64,000 nucleotides of DNA from Zingiber officinale (taxonomy: Eukaryota; Streptophyta; Magnoliopsida; Zingiberales; Zingiberaceae): assembly GCF_018446385.1 (NCBI RefSeq), contig NC_056000.1, forward strand, positions 55,584,722 through 55,648,721. Reading direction: 5' to 3'. Shown piece after piece: positions 1 to 11,799 of this stretch (positions are counted from its first letter, which is position 1; every line of letters starts with the position of its first letter). The notes under the pieces were generated by a model that saw nothing but the letters and a program-made list of their open reading frames with translations, ran no database searches and had not been told where the DNA came from. The position numbers and the translations under genes were made by a program.

Positions 1-239
1 ATTCTCCAAGGGTCACTGCTTTGTGAGTTCTACAAGGTCATTTATCTCAAATTATTTATCATGAAATACTACTGGGACCAGCCGTTTGAAAATTCTGTAA
101 TATTCTTAATAGTCATTATTGTTCTGCAATAATCTATCATCAGGTGGATTGACCAAATAAATAACCAAATTTGTTGCTAGTCATAGTGCACTACAATACT
201 TGTAAGACTACTCGATGTTTGCTATTTTGTTTTCCTTTT

Positions 240-1960
240 TCTTTTTCATATTCATTGAATATGGCTGATGCAGTGATAAAGAGGGACTAATCAAGCGTAG
301 AGATAGCAATCAACGTGAAGGTTGAAGTCAAGACGGTTAATGCTAGAGAATCAACGGGCTCGCTAAAAGTGGCAGAACGAAGGTCTATTGCAGTTGCCGA
401 TCTTATAATTACGTACATTGAGGACTAATTGTGTTTAGCCTAAGAGGAATGGCTAGAAAAAGCATATGAACCAAAGTATTTTTAATCCTTTACGACTCAA
501 GATTTTCTGATAATAATAAAACTGTTATTGAACTCATTGAAGTCAATACGAATAGTAATTTAGGAATTACATACTTCTGTCTAAACTTTAATATGAATAT
601 TCCAGACTTTATAGAATATATTAAAATCTCAGTCTAAGCCAGAGGATATAGAGATCTTCAAAGGTATAATATCTAAATAGACATAATTTTTCTAGGAAAA
701 ATAATGATCAATATTAACAATAGTTTTAAAGTTCAAATTACTAATATTATTGAAATTCTTACTATGAAAGGAATTTACTTCCTCAAACTTAAAGATTTTT
801 CATCTAATTTACTTATCAGATTAAACTAGACTTTTAATCTAGAATTAAGTACTAAATCACAAACTTTACATCCAACCGAATCTATTATTTATGAATATAA
901 ATATGATAGTTTCATAGTAAGATTTCATAATTAAAAACTCTCAACATCAGAAAAAAGAGAAACATAAAGATAATCAAACTAATATGAACTTAATGAACAT
1001 AGAATATAGCATACAATCAAACCATACAAGTCAGAATAATAAGAATAACGATTTATTTTATGATGACTTAAATGAATATGTTTACATCCTATTTGAAATA
1101 GCTACCAATTTCACTGAAAAAGATTTAATAGAATTAGAATTTTTTAACCTTTTACATCATACATTAGAATTTAACTGAATGCTATATTTTGATGAAGACC
1201 ATACTATAGTTGCTAAAAAAAGATTACTTCTCAACCGTAAACCTAATGAACCCAGCTGAATCTAGTAGCACTAACAATTTCAAACCATAACCTTTACAAG
1301 TACTATATCCTGAAAGCCCTATGAGAACTATGAATTATGGAGAAGGACATTCTCCAAGAATAAAGAATACTCCATATACTAATAACAATCATTTGTTGAG
1401 AACAATAGGAAAAAGAAGACAACATGAAATTACTTACTTTGGCAAAAATTCAATCTTACTAAATATTGAAGAATGTGATGATCCACAACTTTATGATACC
1501 TATTTAGAATAGTGGATAATTTTTATGAAAAGAGATTATTAAATCAGACATGAACTAGACATAGAAATAGGTGAAGCCATAATAAGAGTAGAAAAGAATT
1601 ACCTAGGTGATGTTGCCAGGGCAGCATGGGAAGCCTATAAAACCACATATCCCGAGGAAGTAACAAGGATTGCTTCACAAGGAAATAACATACTTAATTT
1701 TTGCTATATAATTCATCCGCTATTTACTACCAGAGATGCTAATACAGGATTGGACATAAGACAAAGAAAAACTATACAAGATTTAGAACAATTTTAACTC
1801 TTTAGTTGGAATTGGAATAAACCTTTTTGTAATAACTTCTTAGCATTAACAGCAGTCTCAAAACACAATTGTAACCTAGAATTAGGAGAAAGATTCTTTA
1901 GCAAACTTTCAGAAAATTTAGGAAAAGAAATACATAAACTAGGACAGATATGAAAGTAGT
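240..1960 (+). mobile_element. Pararetrovirus-like (Caulimoviridae) fossil, broken
   Basis: The plus strand is A-rich and carries several short reading stretches that look like parts of one viral polyprotein. A stretch near 300-425 resembles a caulimovirid movement-protein region, and a stretch near 1320-1950 resembles the coat-protein region upstream of the reverse transcriptase. I see no reverse transcriptase here, so this is a partial copy. It is clearly broken in many places and appears old. The assignment rests on motif-level resemblance read by eye. A degraded Ty3-type element is the main alternative. Confidence 0.45.
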
Positions 1961-2266
1961 GTTGGGATCTTGACGCCGCTAGAGGGGGGTGAATAGTGTC
2001 TCACCTAAATTGTTCGCTTCCTATAATGTTAGTGCACAACGGAATACAAAACAAACTAACAAGTAGAAAGCTAAACTAAAACAAGAAGAATGAAGACATG
2101 CAAACCACAAAGACAAGCTTATTTACGTGGTTCGGAAATAAAGCTCCCCTGTGCTTGTGTCACGTCCGCTCGGTAGAAACTCCCCTGTTCTTGGGTCACG
2201 TTTGCTTGGGCGAAGTTCCGCTCTACCAATGTCAAGTCCTGTTATCTGGCCGAGCGGGGTAGCTGC
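1960..2266. repeat. Unclassified dispersed-repeat fragment beside the LTR
   Basis: The stretch opens with a G-run followed by GTGAATAG and has a TTTACGTGGTTCGG block near 2120. Both are recurrent features of a dispersed plant repeat family. A related G-rich GTGAATAG block recurs at about 11103 and 24798. The end of the element cannot be set because an LTR follows directly. No gene is visible. Confidence 0.35.
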
Positions 2267-3933
2267 TGTTGGGATGTATACTATAATCCTAGCTGTTGTA
2301 TGAACATCTGTTTTGAAATATTTTGAAATGAGAATCACTTTGATCAAATGTCTACATTTTATATTTCTATATATGTCAATGCAGTTGTCCATTTAATTTA
2401 TATTGTAGATAACATGATGTGTGGTGTCACACAAAAGATCATGTTATCGGTTCCTTATAAATTATAAATAGTAGCTCACAACCAAGATGGATTGGGACAA
2501 ACCATTGGAATAGTTGTAGTGCAATTTGGTATTAGTCTGTCTTGACTATAAAATTACACTAATACACTATGTGTATTGAGCAAGATCATTTGAGATTATT
2601 CGATTTATACTGACTACATAAAAGAACAGGACCTCTGTTATTATGGATGTGCGTCCTCTTAATTTCTATATAATAACAAGCACGTATACTTAGTATTTAT
2701 TTCTTTGACTTATCAATTGGTGGAATTTATCTGTTAAATCAATATGCCCGATGAGTTGGGAGATAGTATTATTTATATGGTGTATTGTTGATTATAGAAG
2801 GAATCTGTGTCCTAATTATTTAGGCCGATGATGTCCCCTTGAGGACCTCATAAGGATTATCATGTAAACCCTGCAGGTGGACTTAGTCTGGTATGATAAT
2901 AAAGTTGAGTTGTACTACTCTTAGACTCAGATGTTAATTAACTGAGTTGTTAGTAACTCATTTAATTAACGGACATACAATATCTTAAACACAGGGAGAT
3001 TAACGCACTCCCATATTGTAATATGGGATTGGTGCGGTAGTTTAATAATAACCCTTTAGTGGTATGAGTTATTATTGATGGACTTGAGTTGGGTGTTCAG
3101 GGCGAACACGGGAAACCCAAGCCCATCGAGAGACCTAAACTAATTCCTCCTCCAGGTCTTTGTTGTAGCCTCTATATATAAAGCCTCGCATCCACCCATC
3201 CATAACCGGGTTTGGTTTAACTTGGTTTGGTTTAACTTAACTTGGTTTGGTTTAACTTAACTTGATTTGGTCTAACTTAACTTGGTTTACTTTAACTTAA
3301 CTTGGTTTGTTTTAACATAGTTTGTTTAGATTTTTTTCTAAACAAAATTTTGTTAATTTTCTTTCCTTGTAACTGACGGCAAGTCTATAAAAAGGAGTAG
3401 GATGTGACCCCTAAAACTTAACTTTCTATTATTCCATAACTCCCTTCTCTCCTTTTGGTTGCTGCCCCCTCTCCTCCTCCTAGGGCCGGTGGCACAACCC
3501 CCTCTCCTAGCTTAGGGCCGGCGCCCCTTTCCCCTTCCTCCTCCTTGCTTAGGGTCGGCGCCCTTATCCCCTCCTCCTCCTTGGTGGTCAACACCACTTC
3601 TTCATCTTGGTGGTCGACGACTTGAAGAAAGGGAAGAAGAGGAAGAAAGGGAAGAAGAGAAAGAAGAGGAAAAAGAAGAAAAGGAAGAAGATTAGAAGGT
3701 GCCCCATCCTAGAGACTCTTTTTGTGGATGGCGGTTTGGAAGAAAAGAAAAGAAGGGCGGTGTTGTCTTGGTAGATCGTCGCCAGCACGATGCCCAAGAA
3801 GATGGGAGGAATACAGCAGAAGATCAAGAGGTCTTTAACTACGAAGAAAGGTACAACTAGTTCTTTAATTCCGCTGCGTAATTATTTTTGTTTTCTTCGT
3901 GTCGATTTTGGATATCAATTTTGAATACCAACA
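2267..3933 (+). mobile_element. LTR of a Copia-type retrotransposon (SIRE/Maximus-like), solo-type fossil
   Basis: The segment starts TGTTGGGATG and ends ATACCAACA, so it has the TG...CA inverted ends of an LTR. Inside it has a TATATATAAA box near 3174, GT-rich repeats of the GGTTTGGTTTAACTT type at 3210-3320 and a purine-rich block at 3605-3700. The length of about 1.67 kb fits large Copia LTRs of the SIRE/Maximus group. I found no second LTR, no internal coding region and no clear target duplication in the window, so it reads as a solo or rearranged LTR fossil. Confidence 0.55.
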
Positions 3934-5150
3934 CAAGAGGCTAGCGATCTTGTACTTCAATCAAGGTGTGCTTTGATCATCCAAGAACTTGTTTGATTGA
4001 TCAAACACATGTCTGATCGAACGTGTAAGTTGCTAGGAATAGTTCTATACTTGTACAATTTTTTTGTACGGAAAATTTAAACAGAATGGAATTCCAGTGC
4101 CCTTCAGCTGCTCGCCCCGGTTTATGCACATTGTCTCCTTCTTCGTCCGACGTCCAATACTCCATTGAGCGTCGATCATTTGACACCTCCCCGTGTCGAA
4201 GGCGGGATCAGATTGGGACCTTCTCCCCCCGGTCAGGGCATGATCGCCAGACTGACCGATAATATCTGAGCGTTGACCTGATCATCTTGACTTTGACCTC
4301 CACCATAATAACTATCCTCCGTGGGATAGAGCCCTCCTTACCACCACATCAAAAACTTTGGTATGTTTAATTTTTTATATGATATAAATTTCACACGGTT
4401 CATAATAAAATTTTGGTATGATACAATATATATCACACCAAAAAATTAAATCTTATATCGATACTGATATCAAAAAGTTTGATATGATATAATACTGTAT
4501 CGAAATTTTTGATATACTATTAATATTGATATGTTTAATATATATCAATATGGTATGTACATTATACTAAATTTTTCAGTATTTTTTTCATCCTTAGTCG
4601 AGATAGAAAGTAGGGAGAGAAAGGGTAAGTGGGTAGGTGATTTTTTTTTTTTGTTAATCTAGGTATCTAACTCTTATAATATCACTAATCCTAGAGGTGG
4701 TCGATTTAACTCCACAAAAGTTTTCTATCGAATACCAGAATATATTGGGAAGCACAGATGGATCATAGTGGATGGTCCAACGTCACAAGTAATTTGAATT
4801 CCTCAAGTGTAATATACCTTAGGTAAGATTCGAATACTCACTACCTAAGAAATTCATCCCATTGTTTACCATCACAACGTAACCTCGAGGTAGGACATTA
4901 TAACATTATTGCTCTTATGTGGTTGAAGCATTTGAGGCTCTAGGGAAATTAAGGAAGGGTTCCTAATAACAACTAAAATGATACAGTAGGGTTGTCACGT
5001 AAGGCACATGACGATTGAACTACTATAAACCTAGGAGTCACGTCAAGTGTCACTATACTTCTTGAATTTACTTAGTAGGCGTAATATGAGAGTGAAATCG
5101 TCTATCTCATGATTAATTGAGTAATTGTAACATCTAGTTTCATATATAGA
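3934..5150. other. Intergenic repeat debris, no gene seen
   Basis: This AT-rich stretch has no coding region I can support. It holds AT-rich low-complexity sequence at 4340-4590, where variants of GATATGATATAATA recur. From about 4655 to 4890 there is a degenerate relative of the second SINE family seen at 20535-20752, shared blocks being CTCCACAAAAGTTTTC and an ATTCGAAT box-B-like site. Confidence 0.5.
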
Positions 5151-5160
5151 TTTTGATATC

Positions 5161-8100
5161 GGCAATTTACCAAAGGGCACACTTGAAAATCTGAATTTAC
5201 CAAAAGGCGTACACTACTTTGGTATTTACCAAAGAGCGTACTTTTTTAAAAGCATTTCCTATTTTACCCTCCTGATAATTTGACTTTTTCTATTGTTTTC
5301 CTTGTCTTCATTATATTTCTCTCACTTCTCTCTCTCCTCTATCATTAGTCAATCTTTAATCACATTTTAATACATTTGAAGCCAAAATAAATAATGGATA
5401 TCATATTTGGACTCCTTGCAATTTTAGAAATCCACAATGAAATGGGTGACGGAGCTTTAGGTCGATCGGTGGGTTTTCAAACCCATGATGGACCGATCGA
5501 CCATTTCGGTTCATGGATTTCTAAAATTACAAGGAGTTCAAATATAGTGTACATTATTTATTTTACTTTATAGATGTTCAAATCAAAGAAGCCCACGTTG
5601 GGCCTGATTTGAGTCCATATCAGGCCCAATGTGGGCTTTTTTGCCGATTCTTTGATTTTGCTTGTTAACATCTATAAAAAGCCAAAATAAATAATGGACA
5701 TCATATTTGAACTCCTTGCAATTTTAGAAATCCATAGAAACTGAAATGGGTGCAGTTTTGACCGAAACTCACTGATCGACCTAGAAAGCTCCGATTGCAC
5801 CCATTTCAGTTCCTGTGGATTTATAAAATTGCAAGGAGTGAAAATATGGTGTCAATTATTATTTTTGGCACTTCTAGTGGTGGACCAGAGGTTTTGAAAA
5901 ACCCTAAATCTCTCTTTCTTTTTTTTTCCCTTTTTTTTGTTTAGGCATGATATGAAGAGATATCATGCCCACGTTGGGCCTGATATCTCTTCATATCAGG
6001 CCCAATGTGGGCCTGATATCTCCCCATATCAGGCCCAATGTGGGCCTGATATGGGAGATATCAGGCCAAGTAACAACAAAAAATAAAAAAAATAAAAAAA
6101 AGAATTAAAGAGAGATTTAGGGTTTTGAAAACCTCTGGTCCACCACTAGTAGTGCCAAAAATAATAATGGACACCATATTTTAACTCCTTGTAATTTTAG
6201 AAATTCATAGAAATTGAAATGGGTACAATCGGAGCTTTCTAGGTCGATCAGTGGGTTTCGGTCAAAATCCACTGATGGACTGAGACTCATTTCAGTTTTT
6301 ATGGACTTCTAAAATTGCAAGGAGTTCAAATATGGTGCCCATTATTTATTTTGGCTTTTTAAATAAGTTAACAAGCAAAACTCAAAGAAACGACAAACAG
6401 GCCCATATTGGGCCTGATATGGACATAATGTTTTTTCACGATTCTTTGATTTTGCTTGTTAACATCTATAAAAGCCAAAATAAATAATGGACACCATATT
6501 GAACTCGCAATTTTATAAATCAGGAACTGAAATGGAGTAACGAGCTTCAGATCCATCATGGGTTTTGACCGAAACCCACTTATGACCTGTAAAGCTCGAT
6601 CGCACCCATTTCAGTCTCGTAATTTCTAAAATTGCAAGTGAAAATATGATGTCAGTATTATTATTTCTAATTTTGAACCAGAGGTTTTGAAAATCCTAAA
6701 TCTCTCTTCTTTTTTTCCCTTTTTTTTGTTTAGGCATGATATGAAGAGATATCATGCCCACGTTGGGCTTGATATCTCTTCATATCAGGCCCAATGTGGC
6801 CTGATATCTTCGCCTTGCAGGCCAGACGTGCATGGAATATCACTTGAGCAACAAAATAAAAAAAGAAATAAAGAGAGATTTAGGGTTTGAAACCTCTCAT
6901 CCACCACCAGTATGTTAAAAATAATAATGACATATATTTTAACCCTTGTAATTTTAGAAATTATAGAAATTGAATGGGCACACGATCAGCTTTTCAGTGA
7001 TCGGTGGGTTCGGCCAAACCCACCGATGGACCAGAGAGTCCGTGCACTCATTCGGTTCTATGGATTTCTAAAATTACAAGGAGTTCAAATATAGTGTACA
7101 TTATTTATTTTGCTTTTATAGATGTAACAAAAAATCTCAGCCCTTTTGGGCCTGATATGGAATATATCGCCCAACGTTGGCCTGATATCATTCCATATCA
7201 GGCCAACGTGGGCCCGATATCATTCCATATCAGGCCGCGTTGGGCTCGATATGAGTCCATATCGTCGCCCAATGGCTTTTTGCGATTCTTTGATTTTGCT
7301 TGTTAACATCTATAAAAGCCAAAATAAATAATGCACCATATTTGAAATTTTAGAAATCATGAATGGGTAATCGGGTTTTCAGGTCATGGGTGGGTTTGGC
7401 CGAAACCCACCGATCACCCAAAGCCCTCGCACCCATTTCAGTTCCTGTGGATTTTTAAAATTGCAAGGAGTGAAAATATGGTGTCAATTATTATTTTTGG
7501 CACTTCTAGTGGTGGACCAAAGGTTTTGAAAAACCCTAAATCTCTCTTTCTTTTTTTTTTCTTTTTTTGTTTGTACGATATGAAGAGATATCATGCCCAC
7601 GTTGGCCTGATATCTTCATATCAGGCCCAAGGGCCTGATATCTCTTCATATCAGGCCCAATATGGGCCTGATATCTCCCATATCAGGCCCATGTTGGGCT
7701 ATATAGGAGTAGTGCCAGAGTAACAACAAAAATAAAAATAAAAAAATTAAAAGAGATTTAGGGTTTCAAAACCTCTGATCCACCACTAAGAGTAAAAATA
7801 ATAATGGACATATTTTAACTCCTTGTAATTTTAGAAATTATAGAAATTGAATGGGTATAACGAGCTTAGTCGATCACGGTGGGTTTGGTGAAACCCACTG
7901 GACCTGAGAGTCCGATTACACTATTTCAGTTTCATGATTTCTAAATTTACAAGGAGTTCAAATATGGTGTCCATTATTTATTTTGGCTTTTTATAAATGT
8001 TAACAAATAAAATCATATAAAACCCCACGTTGGCCCGATATCATTCCATATCAGCCCACGTTGGGCTTGATATCTCTTCATATCAGGGCTTTTTGCCGAT

Positions 8101-9305
8101 TCTTTAATTTTGCTTGTTAACATATATAAAAAGCCAAAATAAATAATGGATACCATATTTGGACTCCTTGCAATTTTAGAAATCCACAGGAACTGAAATC
8201 GGTGCAATCAGAGCTTTCTAGGTCCATCAGTGGGTTTTGACCGAAACCTACTTATCGACCTAGAAAGCTCCGATTGCGCCCATTTCAGTTTCTATGAATT
8301 TCTAAAATTGCAAGGAGTTAAAATATGGTGTCCATTATTATTTTTGACACTCCTAGTGGTGGACCAGAGGTTTTGAAAATCCTAAATCTCTCTTTATTTC
8401 TTTTTTTTTATTTTTTTTATTTTTTATTGTTACTAGGCCTGATATGAGCACATTGGGCCTGATATGAAGAGATATCAGGCCCAACGTGGGCATGATATCT
8501 CTTCATATCAGGCCTAAATAAAAAAAAAAGAAAAAAAAAAAGAAAGAGAGATTTAGGGAGTGCAAAAATAATAATTGACACCATATTTTCACTCCTTGCA
8601 ATTTTGGAAATCACAGGAACTGAAATGGTGCAATCGGACTTTCAATTAGTGGGTTTCGGTCAAAACCCACCGATGGACCTAGAGAGCACACCCATTCAGT
8701 TCCATGGATTTCTAAATTTAGGGAGTTCAAATATGGTGTCCATTATTATTTTGCTTTATAGATGTTAACAGAAATGAAGAATCGGAAAAAGCCACATGGG
8801 CCCGATATGAACTCATCGGCCCAACGCGTTTTACGCCGATTCTTGATTGCTTGTTAACATCTATAAAGTCAAAATAAATAATGTACACCATATTTGAACT
8901 CCTTGTAATTTTAGAAATATGAAATGAGTGCAATCGGAGTTGTCTAGGTCCATCGGTGGGTTTTGATCGAAACCCACTGATCGACCTACATGGTCTCATT
9001 TCAGTTTCTGTGGATTTCTAAAATTGCAAGGAGTTCAAATATGGTGTCCATTATTTATTTTGGCTTCTTCAAATGTATTAAAATGTGATTAAAGATTGAC
9101 TAATGTTATTCCTATATTCTGCCGACAGAGGAGAGAGAGAAGTGAGTGAAATATAATGAAGAAAAGAAATACAATATAAAAAGTCAAATTATCAGGAGGG
9201 TAAAATAGGAAATGCTTTAAAAAATTATACTCTTTGATAAATATCAAAATAATATACGTTTGTTGATAAATTCAGATTTTCAAATACGTTTTTGATAAAT
9301 TATCG
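5161..9305. mobile_element. 4.1-kb non-autonomous Mutator-like element made of nested hairpins
   Basis: A perfect 10-bp direct repeat, TTTTGATATC, flanks the element at 5151-5160 and 9306-9315. The ends are inverted repeats of about 230 bp: the left end begins GGCAATTTACCAAAGG and the right end, read in reverse, CGATAATTTATCAAAAA. They stay alignable through the block read CCTATTTTACCCTCCTGATA from the left. A 9-10 bp target duplication and long inverted ends are typical of Mutator-like elements. There is no transposase; the inside is a series of palindromes (see the array entry). The right arm carries mainly C-to-T and G-to-A changes relative to the left. I judge it a real element; placement in the MULE superfamily is inference from the duplication length and end structure. 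Confidence 0.75.
5383..9060. repeat. Tandem array of three hairpin types in the order A-B-A-C
   Basis: Hairpin A (about 180 bp) has arms starting AATAAATAATGGACACC and a loop core GTGGGTTTCGGTCAAAACCC. Hairpin B (120-200 bp) has arms GATGTTAACAAGCAAAATC and a centre of alternating TGGGCCTGATAT and ATATCAGGCCCA. Hairpin C (250-320 bp) has arms GTGGTGGACCAGAGGTTTTG, a T-rich side, an A-rich side and up to four copies of the GGGCCTGATATC dyad. A copies begin near 5387, 5690, 6165, 6480, 6925, 7325, 7802, 8135, 8570 and 8875, with B and C alternating between them. The A-B-A-C period is about 760-880 bp and the array starts and ends with A-B-A. Short open frames inside are by-products of the repeat. 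Confidence 0.8.
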
Positions 9306-9454
9306 TTTTGATATCCTTCTCAACTCGTCGTCCGCGACGCGCACCCTTGATTTGAGTGCTCGAAAGTTTAGATTACTCCCGGATGCTCCGATCATTCCTG
9401 GATATCTCGATCACTCAATTTAGGATGTAGGTCGTGGCGAGCTGACAAGAAGGA

Positions 9455-9463
9455 TATATAAAA
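9455..9463 (+). promoter_or_regulatory. Candidate TATA box of RALF
   Basis: TATATAAAA lies about 215 bp before the chosen RALF start and about 150 bp after the right end of the hairpin element. A weaker alternative is AATAAATAG near 9547. Only position and consensus support this call. Confidence 0.35.
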
Positions 9464-9669
9464 TGCTGAATTATTAAAAAAGGAAAAAAATAATAAAAAG
9501 GAGAAATAAATTTGTACGGAGCTCGGTCGAATAATTAATGGTTACAATAAATAGAGCAGCGGAAGAGTGAATGCTCAGTGCCAAGTTGAATGTCAGAAAG
9601 CACGGGCGCCCCGCTTTCTGTTTTCTTGTCCCTGGAGAGAGGGAGGGAGGCATCACCCCACAGCACCAA

Positions 9670-10011
9670 ATGGCCAAGCTACGGCCGACCGCCCTCACCT
9701 TTCTCCTCGTCGCTACCGCCCTCCTCTTCCATGCCTCTGCCGGTGGGGTTCCTCTCGGCTGGATCCCCTCCTCCTCCCACTCGGACTGCCGCGGTTCCCT
9801 CGCCGAGTGCCTCGTCGGCGACGAGTTCGACCTCGGTTCCGAGGTGAGTCGCCGCATCCTTGCCACCTCCGGATACATCAGCTACAGCGCCCTGAGGCGC
9901 GACACCACACCTTGCTCCCGCCGCGGCGTCTCCTACTACAACTGCCGGCCCGGCGCCCAGGCCAATCCCTACTACCGCAGCTGCTCCACCATCTCCCACT
10001 GCCGGGGATGA
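9670..10011 (+). CDS. RALF: RALF peptide-hormone precursor (RALF33/22/1 type)
   Basis: Rapid alkalinization factors are secreted peptides perceived at the plasma membrane by FERONIA-type receptor kinases, with effects on apoplastic pH, growth and immunity. The 113-residue product has a hydrophobic signal peptide (residues about 7-25), a propeptide, a site-1-protease motif RRIL (61-64), the YISY receptor-binding motif (69-72) and a C-terminal domain with cysteines 82, 92, 105 and 111, ending CRG. All hallmarks of a full-length canonical RALF are present and there is no intron, as usual. An in-frame ATG at 9571 would add 33 polar residues ahead of the signal peptide, so I chose 9670. The Mutator-like hairpin element ends 365 bp upstream. 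The exact family member is not settled; the family call is firm. Confidence 0.93.
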   Translation: MAKLRPTALTFLLVATALLFHASAGGVPLGWIPSSSHSDCRGSLAECLVGDEFDLGSEVSRRILATSGYISYSALRRDTTPCSRRGVSYYNCRPGAQANPYYRSCSTISHCRG

Positions 10012-10684
10012 AGACGAATCCCCCCAGATATCTTCTCCTCCCTAAAAAAACCGCGATTTTGTTGAAGAAAACTGACTCGTTGGGTATGTATTTGTCCTCT
10101 ATGTTCGAACTTTAGTTTATTTGTTTTCACTTATGCTTTTGTTGCAATGCAAACTGGGATTTTATGTTTATATGTGATTAACCATGTAAAAACATTTTAT
10201 TTGTTAATCCCACTTGCCTTTTCTTGTGTGAACTCCTCCCCCCTAAAAATCTAACCAAAAAAAAAAAAACTAATAGACAATCTGTTCTTATATATTGTTG
10301 CCTCAACTAGAAATTTTGATTAGTGGTTCATGGATCTCATGCTGCTTTAGATTTAGAGTTCATTAGTTATGTTTTTTTTGTGTGTGGTTAAGGGAATTGA
10401 TGAAAATTATTGAACTAAGGAGATGATTTCAATGGCAACTAGCCAATTCTAGTCAGAAGAGATAAATGAAAAAGAGTGGAAGGAGTCAGAGGCTAAGCAA
10501 GAATGAAGAAAACCTTAGCCAATATGTAATAGAAATAATGTAATCGATTTGAATATTACTAGTCTTGGATAGACATCAATAGGTGAATAAGATTTATGTA
10601 GCCAATCCAATAGTTGAGGGAGATATGATGTATTAATGTTGGTATTTCCCTTCTTTAGTTTGTGAAATGTGGAGACAAATATAA
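10012..10684. other. RALF 3' flank, no other gene seen
   Basis: AT-rich sequence downstream of RALF. It presumably includes the 3' UTR: T-rich stretches and AATGTAATC-type sequence are present but no clean poly(A) signal can be assigned. It ends at the left breakpoint of the large tandem duplication. Confidence 0.5.
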
Positions 10685-11799
10685 CTAAACATATGACAAA
10701 TCAAAGAGTATGGACAAGATTTCTTGGTGCCACTAGAAACCAGAAGGAAATTTATGAAGAACGAGAAGTAAATAAAATCAAGGGGCCAGAAAATTAATTA
10801 ATATCTTGTAGCATCTTTAATAGAGTGGGAACTGTTGCAATTTAATAAGAGCGGAAAGAAAAAAAGACAAGAAGGAAAGTGACCATGGCATTTTAAAGAT
10901 TACTTGCAAAAGATATTGTTGAAGTACTTATATTGTGCATCAACCATAGCAGTGTGAGAAAAGATGAAATTTAATTGGAAACTTGGTCATTGCACACTGC
11001 AAACACAGTGTGCACTTAGGTGATATATATTATAGATGAATTGTGTTTTACAGCTAGTGAAAGTTGTAAGCTACACATGAAGGATTGGAAAGATCGGGTA
11101 GAAGGAGGGTGAATAGATGATTCATCAAATTCTTACAAAAGTTACAACTCAATTAAAAGTTAGAACTTGACTAATGTAATCAGAATATAAAATGAATTGC
11201 AATAGAAGATAAATAATTAAATATTTTCAATGATAAAACTTGTAATTAAATTGCATTGTCAAAATAGGGATTTAAATTATGACGTAAAATTTTAATTTAA
11301 ATTGCTACGAGAAAACTATAATTTAATTCCGACAATAAAACTGGAATTGCAATTCAGTGAGAAAACAATGTAATTGCAACGAGAAAACTTAATTTAATTG
11401 CAATGTCAATTCTAAATTTAATGTGCAACAAGAAAAATCAAGATAAAAAAGAAACAACAACACAATTTCTAATGTGGTTTGGAGACATCTCTTACTTGCT
11501 AGTGTCGCTCTGATGTGATACTTTTTCAATGAGAAATCTCACTATCAATGAAGCCAGAATGCTCTTTACAATTTTATGAATACAAGCCTTATAAGTCTCA
11601 AATCTAATCTAAAGGGATAACGATCTTTAGATCAAAACTTTGACAATCTCTTTCTTTATAATGTTGTGGAATATGAGTTTAAAATGGAAATCTCATCTTA
11701 GAGATTATATATATAATGCACGAAGGAGAAGAGTAGTAGTTAAGAAAAGTTTGGTGTACGTATAGATGACGGGCAAAACTTGCCAAGAGTAATGCTCAA

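Noticed and set aside
3588-3827. 79-codon minus-strand frame with Phe/Leu runs
   Set aside because: It is the complement of a purine-rich block inside an LTR.
5900-8900. Regularly repeated GGGCCTGATATC dyads that might suggest a CRISPR-like array
   Set aside because: The repeats have no unique spacers, are arranged as inverted pairs inside larger hairpins, and lie in a plant transposon.
6368-8999. Several open frames of 60-100 codons in the hairpin array
   Set aside because: They read through palindromic repeat units in all frames, share the same low-complexity peptides and match no family.
9567-10115. 182-codon plus-strand frame and antisense frames overlapping RALF
   Set aside because: They are GC-rich shadows in other frames. 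Only the 9670-10011 frame has signal peptide, RRIL, YISY and the cysteines.
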